The translations under genes and the position numbers were made by a program. The notes below the pieces were generated by a model. The model was not told where the DNA came from. It searched no databases and saw only the letters and a list, made by a program, of their open reading frames with translations. Source: Burkholderiales bacterium (lineage in GTDB: Bacteria; Pseudomonadota; Gammaproteobacteria; Burkholderiales; Burkholderiaceae_C). Taken from it: a DNA stretch of 18,828 nt. The stretch is taken from contig JAABTC010000003.1 of NCBI GenBank assembly GCA_011390055.1, positions 1-18,828 of the forward strand, in the 5' to 3' direction. This document shows, in pieces, positions 1 through 10,224 of the stretch; the stretch's first letter is position 1; every line of letters begins with the position of its first letter.

Positions 1-675
1 GGCGTGGTTGTTGAAAGCCACGCAAGGGCTGACGACGTCGATGAAGGCGGCGCCCTGGTGGCGGATCGCGCCTTCGATCAGCGGCACCAGTTGCGCCTTG
101 TCGCCCGAGAAGCCGCGGGCGACGTAGGTCGCGCCGAGCTGCAAGGCGAGTGCCGCGAGGTCGATCGGGTTGTCGGCGTTGGCCACGCCCTTCTTGCTCT
201 TGCTGCCGCGGTCGGCGGTGGCCGAGAACTGGCCCTTGGTCAGGCCGTAGACGCCGTTGTTCTCGACGATGTAGACCATGTTGACGCCGCGCCGCATCGC
301 GTGGGCGAACTGGCCCAGGCCGATCGAGGCCGAGTCGCCGTCGCCCGAGACGCCCAGGTAGAGCAGCTCGCGGTTGGCGAGGTTGGCGCCCGTCAACACG
401 CTGGGCATGCGGCCGTGCACGGTGTTGAAGCCGTGGCTGGCGCCGAGGAAGTAGTCCGGCGTCTTGGAGCTGCAACCGATGCCCGACAGCTTGGCCACGC
501 GGTGCGGCTGGATGTCGAGTTGCCAGCAGGCCTGCACGATCGCCGCGGAGATCGAGTCGTGGCCGCAGCCGGCGCACAGCGTGCTGATCTTGCCTTCGTA
601 GTCGCGCCGGGTGTAGCCGACCTTGTTGGTCTCCAGCGTCGGGTGGTGCAGCCGGGGCTTGGCGATGTAGGTCAC
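1..675 (-). CDS. korB: 2-oxoacid:ferredoxin oxidoreductase, beta subunit (KorB-type), 3' end beyond the window
   Basis: This is the thiamine-diphosphate subunit of a 2-oxoacid:ferredoxin oxidoreductase. It decarboxylates a 2-oxoacid to an acyl-CoA and passes electrons to a ferredoxin. The visible 225 codons contain LCAGCGH (residues 33-39), the early Cys pair of the family that helps hold a [4Fe-4S] cluster. GIGCSS follows, then the Mg/ThDP motif GDGDSASIG at about residues 110-118 and the typical ENNGVYGLTKGQ at about 138-149. The family is usually about 290-350 residues, so the C-terminus lies left of the window. The start is GTG at 675: it overlaps the korA stop as GTGA and has an AAGGAGA Shine-Dalgarno 7 nt upstream. 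It is the last visible gene of the operon 4413 to 1. The family assignment is firm. The substrate (2-oxoglutarate or another 2-oxoacid such as pyruvate) cannot be read from sequence alone. Confidence 0.93.
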   Translation of the reverse strand, partial: MTYIAKPRLHHPTLETNKVGYTRRDYEGKISTLCAGCGHDSISAAIVQACWQLDIQPHRVAKLSGIGCSSKTPDYFLGASHGFNTVHGRMPSVLTGANLANRELLYLGVSGDGDSASIGLGQFAHAMRRGVNMVYIVENNGVYGLTKGQFSATADRGSKSKKGVANADNPIDLAALALQLGATYVARGFSGDKAQLVPLIEGAIRHQGAAFIDVVSPCVAFNNHA

Positions 676-2546
676 TTGACCGTCTCCTTCGACGCGGGCC
701 GCGGCTTGGGCGCGACGATCTCGGCATGCACGTGGCGCGTGATCGCCGCGGTGATGAAGCGTGCGGTGATCGGCGTGCCGTCGTAGTGGACGATCGGGAC
801 CAGCCGCTGCGGTTCGATGTTGAGCTCGCTCATCAGCAGCGTGCGCATCTGCGCGTCGCGGTTCTGCTCGACGACGAAGACCTCGTCGTGCGCGGCGATG
901 AATTCGGCCACGCTGTCGGGGAACGGAAACGCGCGCAGCCGAAGCGCATCGAGCGGAATGCCGCCGACGTTGAGCAGGTCCAGCGCCTCGTCCATCGCCG
1001 GGCTGGTCGAGCCGAAGTAGATCGCGCCCAGGCGTGTCTTGCGGCTGGCCTTGCGGATCACCGGCTGCGGCACCAGCTCGGCCGCGGTGTCGAACTTCTG
1101 CAGCAGGCGCTTGACGTTGTAGACGTAGTCGGGGCCGGCCTCGGAGTAGCGCGCGTACGGGTCGCGCGTGGTGCCGCGCGTGAAGTAGGCGCCCTTGCTC
1201 TCGTGCGTGCCGGGCAGCGTGCGCCAGGGGATGCCGTCGCCGTCGACGTCCTTGTAGCGCGCGAACTCGCGGCCGGCGTCCAGGTCGGCGGCGCTCAGCA
1301 CCTTGCCGCGGTCGAGCTTGCGCGCGTCGTCCCACTCGAAGGGCTCGCACAGGCGCTGGTTCATGCCGATGTCCAGGTCGGTCATCACGAAGACGGGCGT
1401 CTGCAGCCGGTCGGCGAGGTCGAGTGCGGCGGCCGCATGCTCGAAGCATTCCTTCGGGTCCTCCGGCAGCAGCAGCACGTGCTTGGTGTCGCCGTGCGAG
1501 GCGTAGGCGCAAGACAGCAGGTCGGCCTGCTGGGTGCGCGTGGGCATGCCGGTCGAGGGGCCGCCGCGCTGCACGTTGATGATCGTCACCGGGATCTCGG
1601 CGAAGTAGGCCAGGCCGATGAACTCGGTCATCAGGCTCACGCCCGGGCCCGAGGTGGCAGTGAAGGCGCGCGCGCCGTTCCAGCCGGCCCCCGTGACCAT
1701 GCCGATCGAGGCGATCTCGTCCTCGGCCTGGACGATCGCGTACTTCGCCGCGCCGGTCTCGGGCTCGTGCCTGAACTTCGTGCAGTACGACTGGAACGCC
1801 TCGGCCACCGACGAGCTCGGGGTGATCGGGTACCAGGCGCAGACCGTCGCGCCACCGTACACGCAGCCGAGTGCCGCCGCCGCATTGCCGTCGATGAAGA
1901 TGCGCTTGCCGACGCGGTCGCGGCGCTGCACCTGCAGGCCCACCGGGTGAGCAGCCAGGTGCTCGCGCGCGAAATCGATGCCCAGATGCAGCGCCTGCAC
2001 GTTGGAAGCCAGCAGCTTTTCCTTGCCCTTGTACTGCTCGCCGAACAGCGCCTCGATGACAGCGGGATCGATGCCGAGCAACTGCGCCAGGGCACCGACG
2101 TAGAGAATGTTCTTGAACAACTGGCGCTGGCGCGGATCGCTGTAGGTGGCGTTGCAGATGGCCGTCATCGGCATGCCGATGACGTTGATGTCGCTGCGGA
2201 AGGCACTCTCGGGCAAGGTGCGCGTGCTGTCGTGGAACAGGTAGCCGCCAGGTTCGAGCTCGCGCACGTCCTGGTCCCAGGTCTGCGGGTTCATCGCCAC
2301 CATCATGTCGATGCCGCCGCGCCGGCCGAGCCAGCCGCGCTCGCACACGCGCACCTCGTACCAGGTGGGCAGGCCCTGGATGTTGCTCGGGAAGATGTTG
2401 CGCGGGCTCACCGGCACGCCCATGCGCAGGATGGCCTTCGCGAACAACTCGTTGGCCGAGGCGGAGCCCGAGCCGTTGACGTTGGCGAACTTGACGACGA
2501 AGTCGTTGAGGGCTTCCAGGCGTTTCAATTCAGTCGCTCCATCCAT
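672..2546 (-). CDS. korA: 2-oxoacid:ferredoxin oxidoreductase, fused gamma-alpha subunit (KorA-type)
   Basis: This subunit pairs with KorB to oxidise a 2-oxoacid with CoA and reduce ferredoxin in the cytoplasm. Its 624 residues fit the fused layout. Residues 1 to about 195 form the gamma domain (NVNGSGSASANELFAKAI at 22-39). From about 219 comes the alpha domain with the pyrimidine-binding motif YPITPSSS (239-246), the EDE acidic patch (275-277), TSGPG (298-302) and QRGGPSTGMPT (326-336). The C-terminal part (about 500-600) is the transketolase-C-like domain. It lies 22 bp downstream of the FAD oxidoreductase gene and overlaps korB by 4 bp. The start is not certain: ATG 2546 is abutted directly by GGAGG with no spacer, while an in-frame TTG at 2528 has GGAG 8 nt upstream. 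The difference is only six residues. No separate ferredoxin (delta) subunit gene is visible in the window. Confidence 0.93.
   Translation of the reverse strand: MDGATELKRLEALNDFVVKFANVNGSGSASANELFAKAILRMGVPVSPRNIFPSNIQGLPTWYEVRVCERGWLGRRGGIDMMVAMNPQTWDQDVRELEPGGYLFHDSTRTLPESAFRSDINVIGMPMTAICNATYSDPRQRQLFKNILYVGALAQLLGIDPAVIEALFGEQYKGKEKLLASNVQALHLGIDFAREHLAAHPVGLQVQRRDRVGKRIFIDGNAAAALGCVYGGATVCAWYPITPSSSVAEAFQSYCTKFRHEPETGAAKYAIVQAEDEIASIGMVTGAGWNGARAFTATSGPGVSLMTEFIGLAYFAEIPVTIINVQRGGPSTGMPTRTQQADLLSCAYASHGDTKHVLLLPEDPKECFEHAAAALDLADRLQTPVFVMTDLDIGMNQRLCEPFEWDDARKLDRGKVLSAADLDAGREFARYKDVDGDGIPWRTLPGTHESKGAYFTRGTTRDPYARYSEAGPDYVYNVKRLLQKFDTAAELVPQPVIRKASRKTRLGAIYFGSTSPAMDEALDLLNVGGIPLDALRLRAFPFPDSVAEFIAAHDEVFVVEQNRDAQMRTLLMSELNIEPQRLVPIVHYDGTPITARFITAAITRHVHAEIVAPKPRPASKETVK
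683..689 (-). promoter_or_regulatory. Ribosome binding site fixing the GTG start of korB
   Basis: AAGGAGA on the minus strand lies 7 nt upstream of GTG 675, inside the end of korA. With the GTGA stop-start overlap it indicates translational coupling of korA and korB. Confidence 0.8.
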
Positions 2547-2568
2547 CCTCCGTTCGGATGGGGGCGCG

Positions 2569-4413
2569 TCATGGCGACCCCACCTCCATCACCACATCCA
2601 CCGACTTCGGTCGATCACGCGCGGCCACTCCCGCATGCGCCATCTGCAGCAGGAACTTCTGCATGTCCCAGGCTCCGGTCGGGCAGCGCTCAGCGCACAG
2701 GCCGCAGTGCAGGCAGACGTCTTCGTCCTTGACCATCACGCGCGCGGTCTTCAGCGGAACGCTCACGTACAGGTCTTGCGAAAGGTTGGTGGCGGGTGCC
2801 TTCAGCCGCTTGCGCAGTGCCGGCTCGTCGGCGTTGTCAACGAAGCTGATGCAGTCCATGGGGCAGATGTCGACGCAGGCATCGCATTCGATGCACAGCT
2901 TGTCGGCGAACACCGTCTGCACGTCGCAGTTAAGGCAGCGCTGCGTTTCCTTGAACGCGGTGGCCGCATCGAAGCCCAGCTCGACCTCCACCTTGATGCT
3001 GGCCAGCGCGATGTCGGCCTGCGTCCAGGGCACCTTGAAACGCAGGTCGTTGCTGACCGCGTTGTCGTAGCTCCATTCGTGGATGCCCATCTTCTGCGAC
3101 ATCAGGTTGACATGCGGCGCGGGCCGCATGGCGATGTCCTCTCCGCTCAGCAGGCGGTCGATCGACACGGCAGCCTCGTGACCGTGGGCCACGGCCCAGA
3201 TGATGTTCTTCGGCCCGAAGGCCGCGTCGCCGCCGAAGAACACGCGCGGGCTCGTCGTCGACTGCATCGTTGCCGGGTTCAACAGCGGCAGGCCGCGCGC
3301 GTCGAAGTCGACCCCGCTGTCGCGCTCGATCCACGGGAAGGCGTTCTCCTGGCCGACCGCGATCAGCACTTCATCGCATGCGAAGTACGCCTCGGGCTGG
3401 CCGCTGGGCTTGAGGCTGCGGCGGCCCTGGTCGTCGACCACGGCTTCGACGATCTCGAAGGTCATGCCCTTCAACACGCCGGCTTCGTGGACGAAGGCCT
3501 TGGGCACATGGAAGTTGACGATCGGGATGCCTTCGTGCATCGCGTCTTCCTTCTCCCAGGGCGAGGCCTTCATCTCGTCGAAGCCCGAGCGCACGACGAC
3601 CTTGACGTCGTGCGCGCCCAGGCGCCGCGCCGAGCGGCAGCAATCCATCGCGGTGTTGCCGCCGCCGAGCACGATGACGCGCGGCTTGACGCTGGTGACA
3701 TGGCCGAAAGACACGCTGGCCAACCAGTCGATGCCGAGCTTGATGTGCTCGGCGGCCTCGCTGCGGCCCGGCAGGTCGAGGTTGCGCCCGCGCGGCGCGC
3801 CGCAGCCGACGAAGACGGCGTCCCAACCCTCCGCCAGCAACGCGGTCATCGAATCGACGCGCGAGCCGCTGCGGAATTGCACGTCGTCGCGGAGGATGTA
3901 GCCGCACTCCTCGTCGATCACGCTCTCGGGCAGCCGGAAGCGCGGCACCTGCGTGCGCATGAACCCGCCCGGCTTGGCCTCGGCGTCGAACACCGTGACC
4001 GCGTAGCCCAGCGGGGCCAGATCGCGCGCCACCGTCAGCGACGCGGGCCCGGCGCCGATGCAGGCGATGCGCTTGCCATTGGTGGGCCGCGCCTTGGGCA
4101 AGCGCGATGTGATGTCTTCCTTGTGGTCGGCCGCGACGCGCTTCAATCGGCAGATGGCCACGGGCTCGGGCTTGGCCGTGTTTTCTTCTTCCACCCGTCC
4201 GCGCCGGCAGGCCGGTTCGCAAGGGCGGTCGCAGGTGCGGCCCAGGATGCCGGGGAAGACGTTCGACACCCAGTTGACCATGTAGGCATCGCCGTAGCGG
4301 CCCTGCCCGATCATGCGGATGTATTCGGGCACGGGGGTGTGGGCCGGACAGGCCCACTGACAGTCGACGACCTTGTGGAAGTAGGCCGGATCGGCCACAT
4401 CGGTGGGCTGCAC
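2569..4413 (-). CDS. GltD-like FAD-dependent NAD(P)H oxidoreductase fused to a C-terminal 2x[4Fe-4S] ferredoxin domain
   Basis: This first gene of the kor operon encodes 614 residues. It likely moves electrons between the Kor enzyme and NAD(P)(H) through FAD and iron-sulfur clusters. The N-terminal GltD-type cluster domain has DCQWACP (17-23) and CDRPCEPACRRG (61-72). The FAD Rossmann motif is GAGPASL (120-126), with PGG at 148-150. The NAD(P)H motif is GGGNTAMD (250-257), and the second FAD motif is GGDAAFG (394-400). After residue 490 come CLNC (493-496) and two full cluster motifs, CIECDACVDICP (507-518) and CLHCGLCAERCP (567-578). The start is GTG 4413, with AGGAGA 9 nt upstream; the open frame continues upstream only as antisense of the neighbouring gene. 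Related modules are glutamate synthase small subunits, but no glutamate synthase large subunit is present. The role as ferredoxin reductase of Kor is inferred from the operon. NADP versus NAD preference is unknown. Confidence 0.88.
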   Translation of the reverse strand: MQPTDVADPAYFHKVVDCQWACPAHTPVPEYIRMIGQGRYGDAYMVNWVSNVFPGILGRTCDRPCEPACRRGRVEEENTAKPEPVAICRLKRVAADHKEDITSRLPKARPTNGKRIACIGAGPASLTVARDLAPLGYAVTVFDAEAKPGGFMRTQVPRFRLPESVIDEECGYILRDDVQFRSGSRVDSMTALLAEGWDAVFVGCGAPRGRNLDLPGRSEAAEHIKLGIDWLASVSFGHVTSVKPRVIVLGGGNTAMDCCRSARRLGAHDVKVVVRSGFDEMKASPWEKEDAMHEGIPIVNFHVPKAFVHEAGVLKGMTFEIVEAVVDDQGRRSLKPSGQPEAYFACDEVLIAVGQENAFPWIERDSGVDFDARGLPLLNPATMQSTTSPRVFFGGDAAFGPKNIIWAVAHGHEAAVSIDRLLSGEDIAMRPAPHVNLMSQKMGIHEWSYDNAVSNDLRFKVPWTQADIALASIKVEVELGFDAATAFKETQRCLNCDVQTVFADKLCIECDACVDICPMDCISFVDNADEPALRKRLKAPATNLSQDLYVSVPLKTARVMVKDEDVCLHCGLCAERCPTGAWDMQKFLLQMAHAGVAARDRPKSVDVVMEVGSP

Positions 4414-4422
4414 GGTCGCTCG

Positions 4423-4428
4423 TCTCCT
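4423..4428 (-). promoter_or_regulatory. Ribosome binding site fixing the GTG start of the kor operon
   Basis: AGGAGA on the minus strand lies 9 nt before GTG 4413. No other start candidate nearby has such a site, and the residues after it match the usual N-terminus of the family. Confidence 0.7.
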
Positions 4429-4460
4429 GCCGAGGGCTCGGGCGGCCTCGGTCGGTTGCG

Positions 4461-4466
4461 AGTCTA
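4461..4466 (-). promoter_or_regulatory. Candidate -10 element for the kor operon
   Basis: TAGACT on the minus strand sits in the 128-bp gap between tctC and the operon, 47 nt upstream of GTG 4413. It is followed by a GC-rich discriminator. It matches four of six positions of TATAAT. No convincing -35 hexamer is seen at the right distance, so this is tentative. Confidence 0.25.
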
Positions 4467-4507
4467 GGGCGGTCGACTGGCTTTGCGTACAGGGCTTGCC
4501 ACTAGGC

Positions 4508-4527
4508 GCCGTGGCGCATGCCACGGC
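4508..4527 (-). terminator. Stem-loop after the tctC stop codon (no U-tract)
   Basis: Perfect 8-bp arms GCCGTGGC (4508-4515) and GCCACGGC (4520-4527) flank a 4-nt loop, 14 nt beyond the tctC stop on the minus strand. No T-run follows, so it is not a canonical intrinsic terminator. It may stabilise the 3' end, attenuate read-through into the kor operon, or be a protein-binding site. Confidence 0.35.
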
Positions 4528-4541
4528 TGCGGGTTGCCCGA

Positions 4542-5516
4542 TCAGCCGAAGCTGAGTTTCTGCACCGAGACCAGCTCGCTCCAGCGTTGTCCTTCCGCAG
4601 CGATGAAGGCGTCGAACTCGGCCGGCGTGCTGCCAACCCATTCGAGCCCGTTCTGTGCCAGCGTCTGCCGCGCCGCAGGCGCCGTCAGCGCCTGCACCAG
4701 CGCAGCCTGCAGCGCGAACTGACGTTCGGCGCCGATGCGTGCTGGCGCCAGGGCGCCGATCCAGGTCGAGACGTCGAAATTCGCGACGCCCGACTCCTGC
4801 AAGGTCGGCAGCTCCGGGGCCACCGAATAGCGCGTGGCCGAGGTCACGGCGAGCGCCTTGACGCGACCGCTCTTGACGTGCGGTCCGATCGCCACCCAGC
4901 TGCCCATGAACAGCTGCACCTCGTCGTTCATCACCGCCTGCAGCGCCGGCACGCCGCCGCGGTACGGGATGTGCACGATGTGCGTGCGCGTGCGCATCTT
5001 GAACAGCTCGGCCGCGAGGTGGTTCAGCGTGCCGAGCCCGGCCGACGACACGTTCAAGGCGCCCGGCCGCTGGCGCGCCAGCGCGATGAACTCGGCCACG
5101 TTGCGCACCGGCAGCGAGGCCGGCACCGCAAACACCAGCGGAAAGCTCAGCAGGCGCGAGATCGGCGTGAAGTCGCGCAGCGTGTAGGGCAGCTGCGGAT
5201 AGACCAGCGGATTGGTGACGTGCGAGTCGAACACCAGCATCAGCTGGTTGGCATCGCCCGGCATGCGCGCCACGCTGGCGGCCGCGATCGAGCCCGAAGC
5301 ACCCGGGCGGTTTTCCACCACCACCGACTGGCGCAAGGCGGTGCGCGGCAGATGCTCGGCCAGCAGGCGGCCGGTCAGATCGACCGAACCCCCCGGGGGC
5401 ACCGGGACGATCAGCTGCAAGGGCGCCGAGGCTGGTTGGCCCCGCGCAACGCCCACCGCACCACCGGCGGCCAAGCCCAAAACGCCGGCCTGTGCCAGCC
5501 ACTGCCTACGGTCCAT
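4542..5516 (-). CDS. Bug-family tripartite tricarboxylate transporter substrate-binding protein (TctC-like), Tat-type signal
   Basis: This periplasmic solute-binding protein of 324 residues has the normal family length. It begins MDRRQWLAQAGVLGLAAGG: a twin-arginine pair followed by a hydrophobic stretch, pointing to Tat export, with cleavage near residue 28. Family motifs are the early PGGSVDLTGRLLAEHL, VVENRPGASGSIAAASVAR, then AGLGTLNHLAAELF and VHIPYRGGVPALQAVM. These proteins bind carboxylates or other small organic acids. Many genomes of Bordetella and relatives hold dozens of them without their own TctAB membrane partners, and no tctA or tctB is seen here. ATG 5516 is preceded by AGGGGGA 7 nt upstream. 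The gene stands 128 bp upstream of the kor operon in the same direction; a shared role (uptake of an organic acid) is possible but unproven. The ligand is unknown. Confidence 0.92.
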   Translation of the reverse strand: MDRRQWLAQAGVLGLAAGGAVGVARGQPASAPLQLIVPVPPGGSVDLTGRLLAEHLPRTALRQSVVVENRPGASGSIAAASVARMPGDANQLMLVFDSHVTNPLVYPQLPYTLRDFTPISRLLSFPLVFAVPASLPVRNVAEFIALARQRPGALNVSSAGLGTLNHLAAELFKMRTRTHIVHIPYRGGVPALQAVMNDEVQLFMGSWVAIGPHVKSGRVKALAVTSATRYSVAPELPTLQESGVANFDVSTWIGALAPARIGAERQFALQAALVQALTAPAARQTLAQNGLEWVGSTPAEFDAFIAAEGQRWSELVSVQKLSFG

Positions 5517-5584
5517 TGCACGGTCCCCCTAGCCTGAAGAGGCGACGAGTGTGCCGCAGCTTCGTGACAAGCGGACGGCAGCCG

Positions 5585-7924
<2,340 letters not shown>

Positions 7925-7954
7925 GCGCTCGCCAGCCGGAGCAGCGAGGCGCGC

Positions 7955-7960
7955 AGTGTA
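7955..7960 (-). promoter_or_regulatory. Candidate -10 element for parC
   Basis: TACACT on the minus strand, 30 nt upstream of ATG 7924, is followed by GCGCGCC. It resembles the boxes before dapA, parE and the MFS gene in this window. No clear -35 was found. Confidence 0.3.
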
Positions 7961-7971
7961 GTGACGGGCAG

Positions 7972-7992
7972 CGCTCCCCCGGCCGGGGAGCG
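7972..7992 (-). terminator. GC-rich hairpin after the aminotransferase stop codon
   Basis: Perfect 8-bp arms CGCTCCCC (7972-7979) and GGGGAGCG (7985-7992) with a 5-nt loop start 7 nt after the stop of the aminotransferase gene on the minus strand. A stem this GC-rich can end or stabilise a transcript, but there is no U-tract. It sits between the aminotransferase and parC and suggests separate transcription units. Confidence 0.45.
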
Positions 7993-7999
7993 GGTCGGG

Positions 8000-9157
8000 T
8001 CAGGCCGCCGCGCGCTGCGCGGTGTTCGCGCCGAGGATGTGAACCAGCGCGGCTTCCAGGTTGGCCACCGCGGTGTCCGGGTCCTGCAGCTTGTCCAGAC
8101 CGAACAGGCCGATGCGGAAGGTCTTGAAATCGGGGCCTTCGTCGCATTGCAGCGGCACGCCGGCGGCGGTCTGCAGGCCTTCGGCCAGGAAGGCCTTGGA
8201 CGATTGCATCGCGTCGTCGTCGGTGTAGCTGACCACCACACCGGGTGCCTGGAAGCCTTCTGCCGCGACGCCACGCAAACCGTGGCCGGCCAGCATGGCG
8301 CGCACCTTGCGCCCCAGGGCCCACTGCGCATCGCGCAGGCGTGCGAAGCCGAGGCTGCGCGTCTCCAGCATCACATCGCGCGTGCGCGTCAGCGCATCGG
8401 TCGGCAAGGTCGTGTGGTACGCATGGCCGCCGGCCTCGTAGGTCTCCATGATCTGCAGCCACTTCTTCAGGTCGGCCGCGAAGCTGGTGCTGGTGGTGCC
8501 ATCGATGGCCGTGCGCGCACGCTCGCTCAACATCACGAAGGCGCAGCAGGGTGAGCCGCTCCAGCCTTTTTGCGGCGCACTCACGAGCACGTCGACGCCG
8601 GTGGCCCGCATGTCGACCCAGGCCGCGCCCGAGGCGATGCAGTCGAGCACGAACAGGCCGCCGACCTCGTGCGCCGCGTCGGACACGGCCCGCAGGTAGT
8701 CATCGGGCAGGATCATGCCGGCAGAGGTTTCGACGTGCGGCGCGAAGACGACCGCAGGCCGCTCGGCGCGGATCGCCGCGACCACCTCGTCGATCGGCGC
8801 CGGCGCCCAGGGCGCCTGCTTGCCGCCCGACACCGGCCGGGCCTTGAGCACCACGTGGCTGGAAGGGATCGAGCCCATCTCGAAGATCTGCGTCCAGCGG
8901 TAGCTGAACCAGCCATTGCGGATCACGAGCGCCTTGCGGCCGCTGGCGAACTGGCGCGCCACCGCTTCCATGCCGAAGCTGCCACTGCCGGGCACCAGCA
9001 CCGCAGACTTCGCGGCGTAGACCTCCTTCAGCACCCCCGAAATGTCCTGCATGACGCCTTGGAACTTGCGCGACATGTGGTTGAGCGCGCGGTCGGTGTA
9101 GACCACCGAATACTCGAGCAGGCCATCGGGATCGGGTTGGGGCAGCAGGCCGGGCAT
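8000..9157 (-). CDS. PLP-dependent class V aminotransferase (alanine/serine-glyoxylate aminotransferase-like)
   Basis: This cytoplasmic fold-type I aminotransferase has 385 residues, the normal length for the alanine-glyoxylate / serine-glyoxylate / 2-aminoethylphosphonate group. The cofactor phosphate-binding region is PGSGSFGMEAVARQF (56-70), HVETSAGM is at 141-148, and the pyridine-nitrogen Asp is in LDCIAS (Asp172). The Schiff-base lysine is Lys197 in SAPQKGWSGSP, and the C-terminal FRIGLFG (347-353) holds the Arg that usually grips the substrate carboxylate. ATG 9157 has AAAGGA 6 nt upstream, and the frame upstream of it runs into the 3' end of the WYL gene. It follows the WYL regulator gene by 55 bp in the same direction, so they may be co-transcribed. 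A GATAAT box at 9212-9217 (minus) could also give it its own promoter. The amino donor and acceptor cannot be assigned from sequence. Confidence 0.9.
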   Translation of the reverse strand: MPGLLPQPDPDGLLEYSVVYTDRALNHMSRKFQGVMQDISGVLKEVYAAKSAVLVPGSGSFGMEAVARQFASGRKALVIRNGWFSYRWTQIFEMGSIPSSHVVLKARPVSGGKQAPWAPAPIDEVVAAIRAERPAVVFAPHVETSAGMILPDDYLRAVSDAAHEVGGLFVLDCIASGAAWVDMRATGVDVLVSAPQKGWSGSPCCAFVMLSERARTAIDGTTSTSFAADLKKWLQIMETYEAGGHAYHTTLPTDALTRTRDVMLETRSLGFARLRDAQWALGRKVRAMLAGHGLRGVAAEGFQAPGVVVSYTDDDAMQSSKAFLAEGLQTAAGVPLQCDEGPDFKTFRIGLFGLDKLQDPDTAVANLEAALVHILGANTAQRAAA

Positions 9158-9212
9158 GGCAATTCCTTTTGCGGTGTGGGGGCCTGCGCCAGCAGCGGCG
9201 GCCCGAAACCGA

Positions 9213-10205
9213 TTATCGCTGCGGCGCTGCGTAGCGCGCAGCTGCCGCCTGCAGCTCGCCCGCCACGCGCTTGACCAGCGAGGCTGGCGCGAGCACCCGA
9301 ACCTGGCTGCCATGGCGCAGGATGTCCATCACCAGCTCCGTCGGGTCGCCGTAGGGCAGGCGCAGCGTCAGCCCACCGTCGTCGTGCGGCGTGAGCTCCT
9401 GCCGCGGATGCCACTGCTCGTGCTGCACCCATTGCGCCGCCTCGGCGCTGAAGTGCAGGCTGGCCCAGTGCAGGCGCGTGCCGCTGAAGATGCCGTAGCC
9501 GGCATCCATCTCGGCCTCCAGGGTCTTCAGCGGCACCTCCTTGGCGCGCAGCTCGAGCAGGCGCGCGCTGCGGACCGCGTCCAGGGCGAAGCGGCGCAAC
9601 GCCTCGGTGCCGTGGCACCAGGCGTCGAGGTACCAGGTGTTGCGCCAGTGCACGAGGCGCTGCGGCGAGACGCTGCGTTCGGTCTGCTCGCGCCGGCTGC
9701 GCACCCAGTAGCTCATCTGCAGCCGGCGGCGCAAGGTGATCGCGCTGCCGATGAGCTCGAAGTGGCGCCCCACCACCGGGCGCCGCGCCGCGCTCAGGAT
9801 CTTCACGCGCTTGATCAGCGCCCGCGCTTCGGCGTCGTCGCGGCCCAGCATGCCGTGCAGCTTGTCCAGCAGCGGCTGCAGATGGCGCGCCAGCACGCCG
9901 CCCTCGTCCAGGCCTTCGATCAAGTGGTGCATCGTCAGCAGCGCATGGATCTCGGGTTCGCTGAACCACACGCCTGGCAGCTCGTGCCGGGTCTGGCGCG
10001 GATCGCGCGCGTCCGGTCGCATCGAGTAGCCGTTGCTGTCGCGGTCGTAGACGATCGGTGCGTCCATCCGTTCGCGCAGGTACTCAAGGTCGCGCTTCAA
10101 GGTGGCACGGCTGACCCCCAGCTCGTCCATCAGCTCGGCGAACGACACCGAGCCGCGGTTGCGGATCAGCATCTCGATCTTGTAGAAGCGTTCGGTGCGG
10201 TCCAT
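9213..10205 (-). CDS. HTH-WYL domain transcriptional regulator (YafY family)
   Basis: This DNA-binding regulator of 330 residues has the usual length. Residues 1-60 form a winged helix-turn-helix of the DeoR/HTH_11 kind, with SFAELMDELGVSRATLKRDL (21-40) as the helix-turn-helix core. The WYL sensor domain covers about 145-220 and keeps the literal Trp-Tyr-Leu signature at 191-193 (NTWYLDAWCH). A C-terminal WCX extension runs from about 245 to 325. Members of this family sense small ligands or nucleic acids; some control DNA-repair or phage-defence genes and others metabolic genes. The start is ATG 10205, where the HTH begins; no Shine-Dalgarno is visible, and the open frame further upstream lies antisense to the divergent gene. 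The target is probably its own divergent control region (10206-10314) with two palindromes. Confidence 0.9.
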   Translation of the reverse strand: MDRTERFYKIEMLIRNRGSVSFAELMDELGVSRATLKRDLEYLRERMDAPIVYDRDSNGYSMRPDARDPRQTRHELPGVWFSEPEIHALLTMHHLIEGLDEGGVLARHLQPLLDKLHGMLGRDDAEARALIKRVKILSAARRPVVGRHFELIGSAITLRRRLQMSYWVRSRREQTERSVSPQRLVHWRNTWYLDAWCHGTEALRRFALDAVRSARLLELRAKEVPLKTLEAEMDAGYGIFSGTRLHWASLHFSAEAAQWVQHEQWHPRQELTPHDDGGLTLRLPYGDPTELVMDILRHGSQVRVLAPASLVKRVAGELQAAAARYAAPQR

Positions 10206-10224
10206 GGGTTGAGCGTAGCCGAAA

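Noticed and set aside
726..4467. Long plus-strand frames (668 and 720 codons) opposite the kor genes
   Set aside because: The minus strand here encodes korA and the FAD oxidoreductase with clear motifs; the plus-strand translations are Arg/His/Asp-rich low-complexity sequence.
4414..5502. An N-terminal extension of the FAD oxidoreductase to 977 residues
   Set aside because: The extra residues overlap tctC in another frame and are Gly/Arg/Ala-rich without motifs. The GTG at 4413 has a good ribosome site and the family N-terminus begins there.
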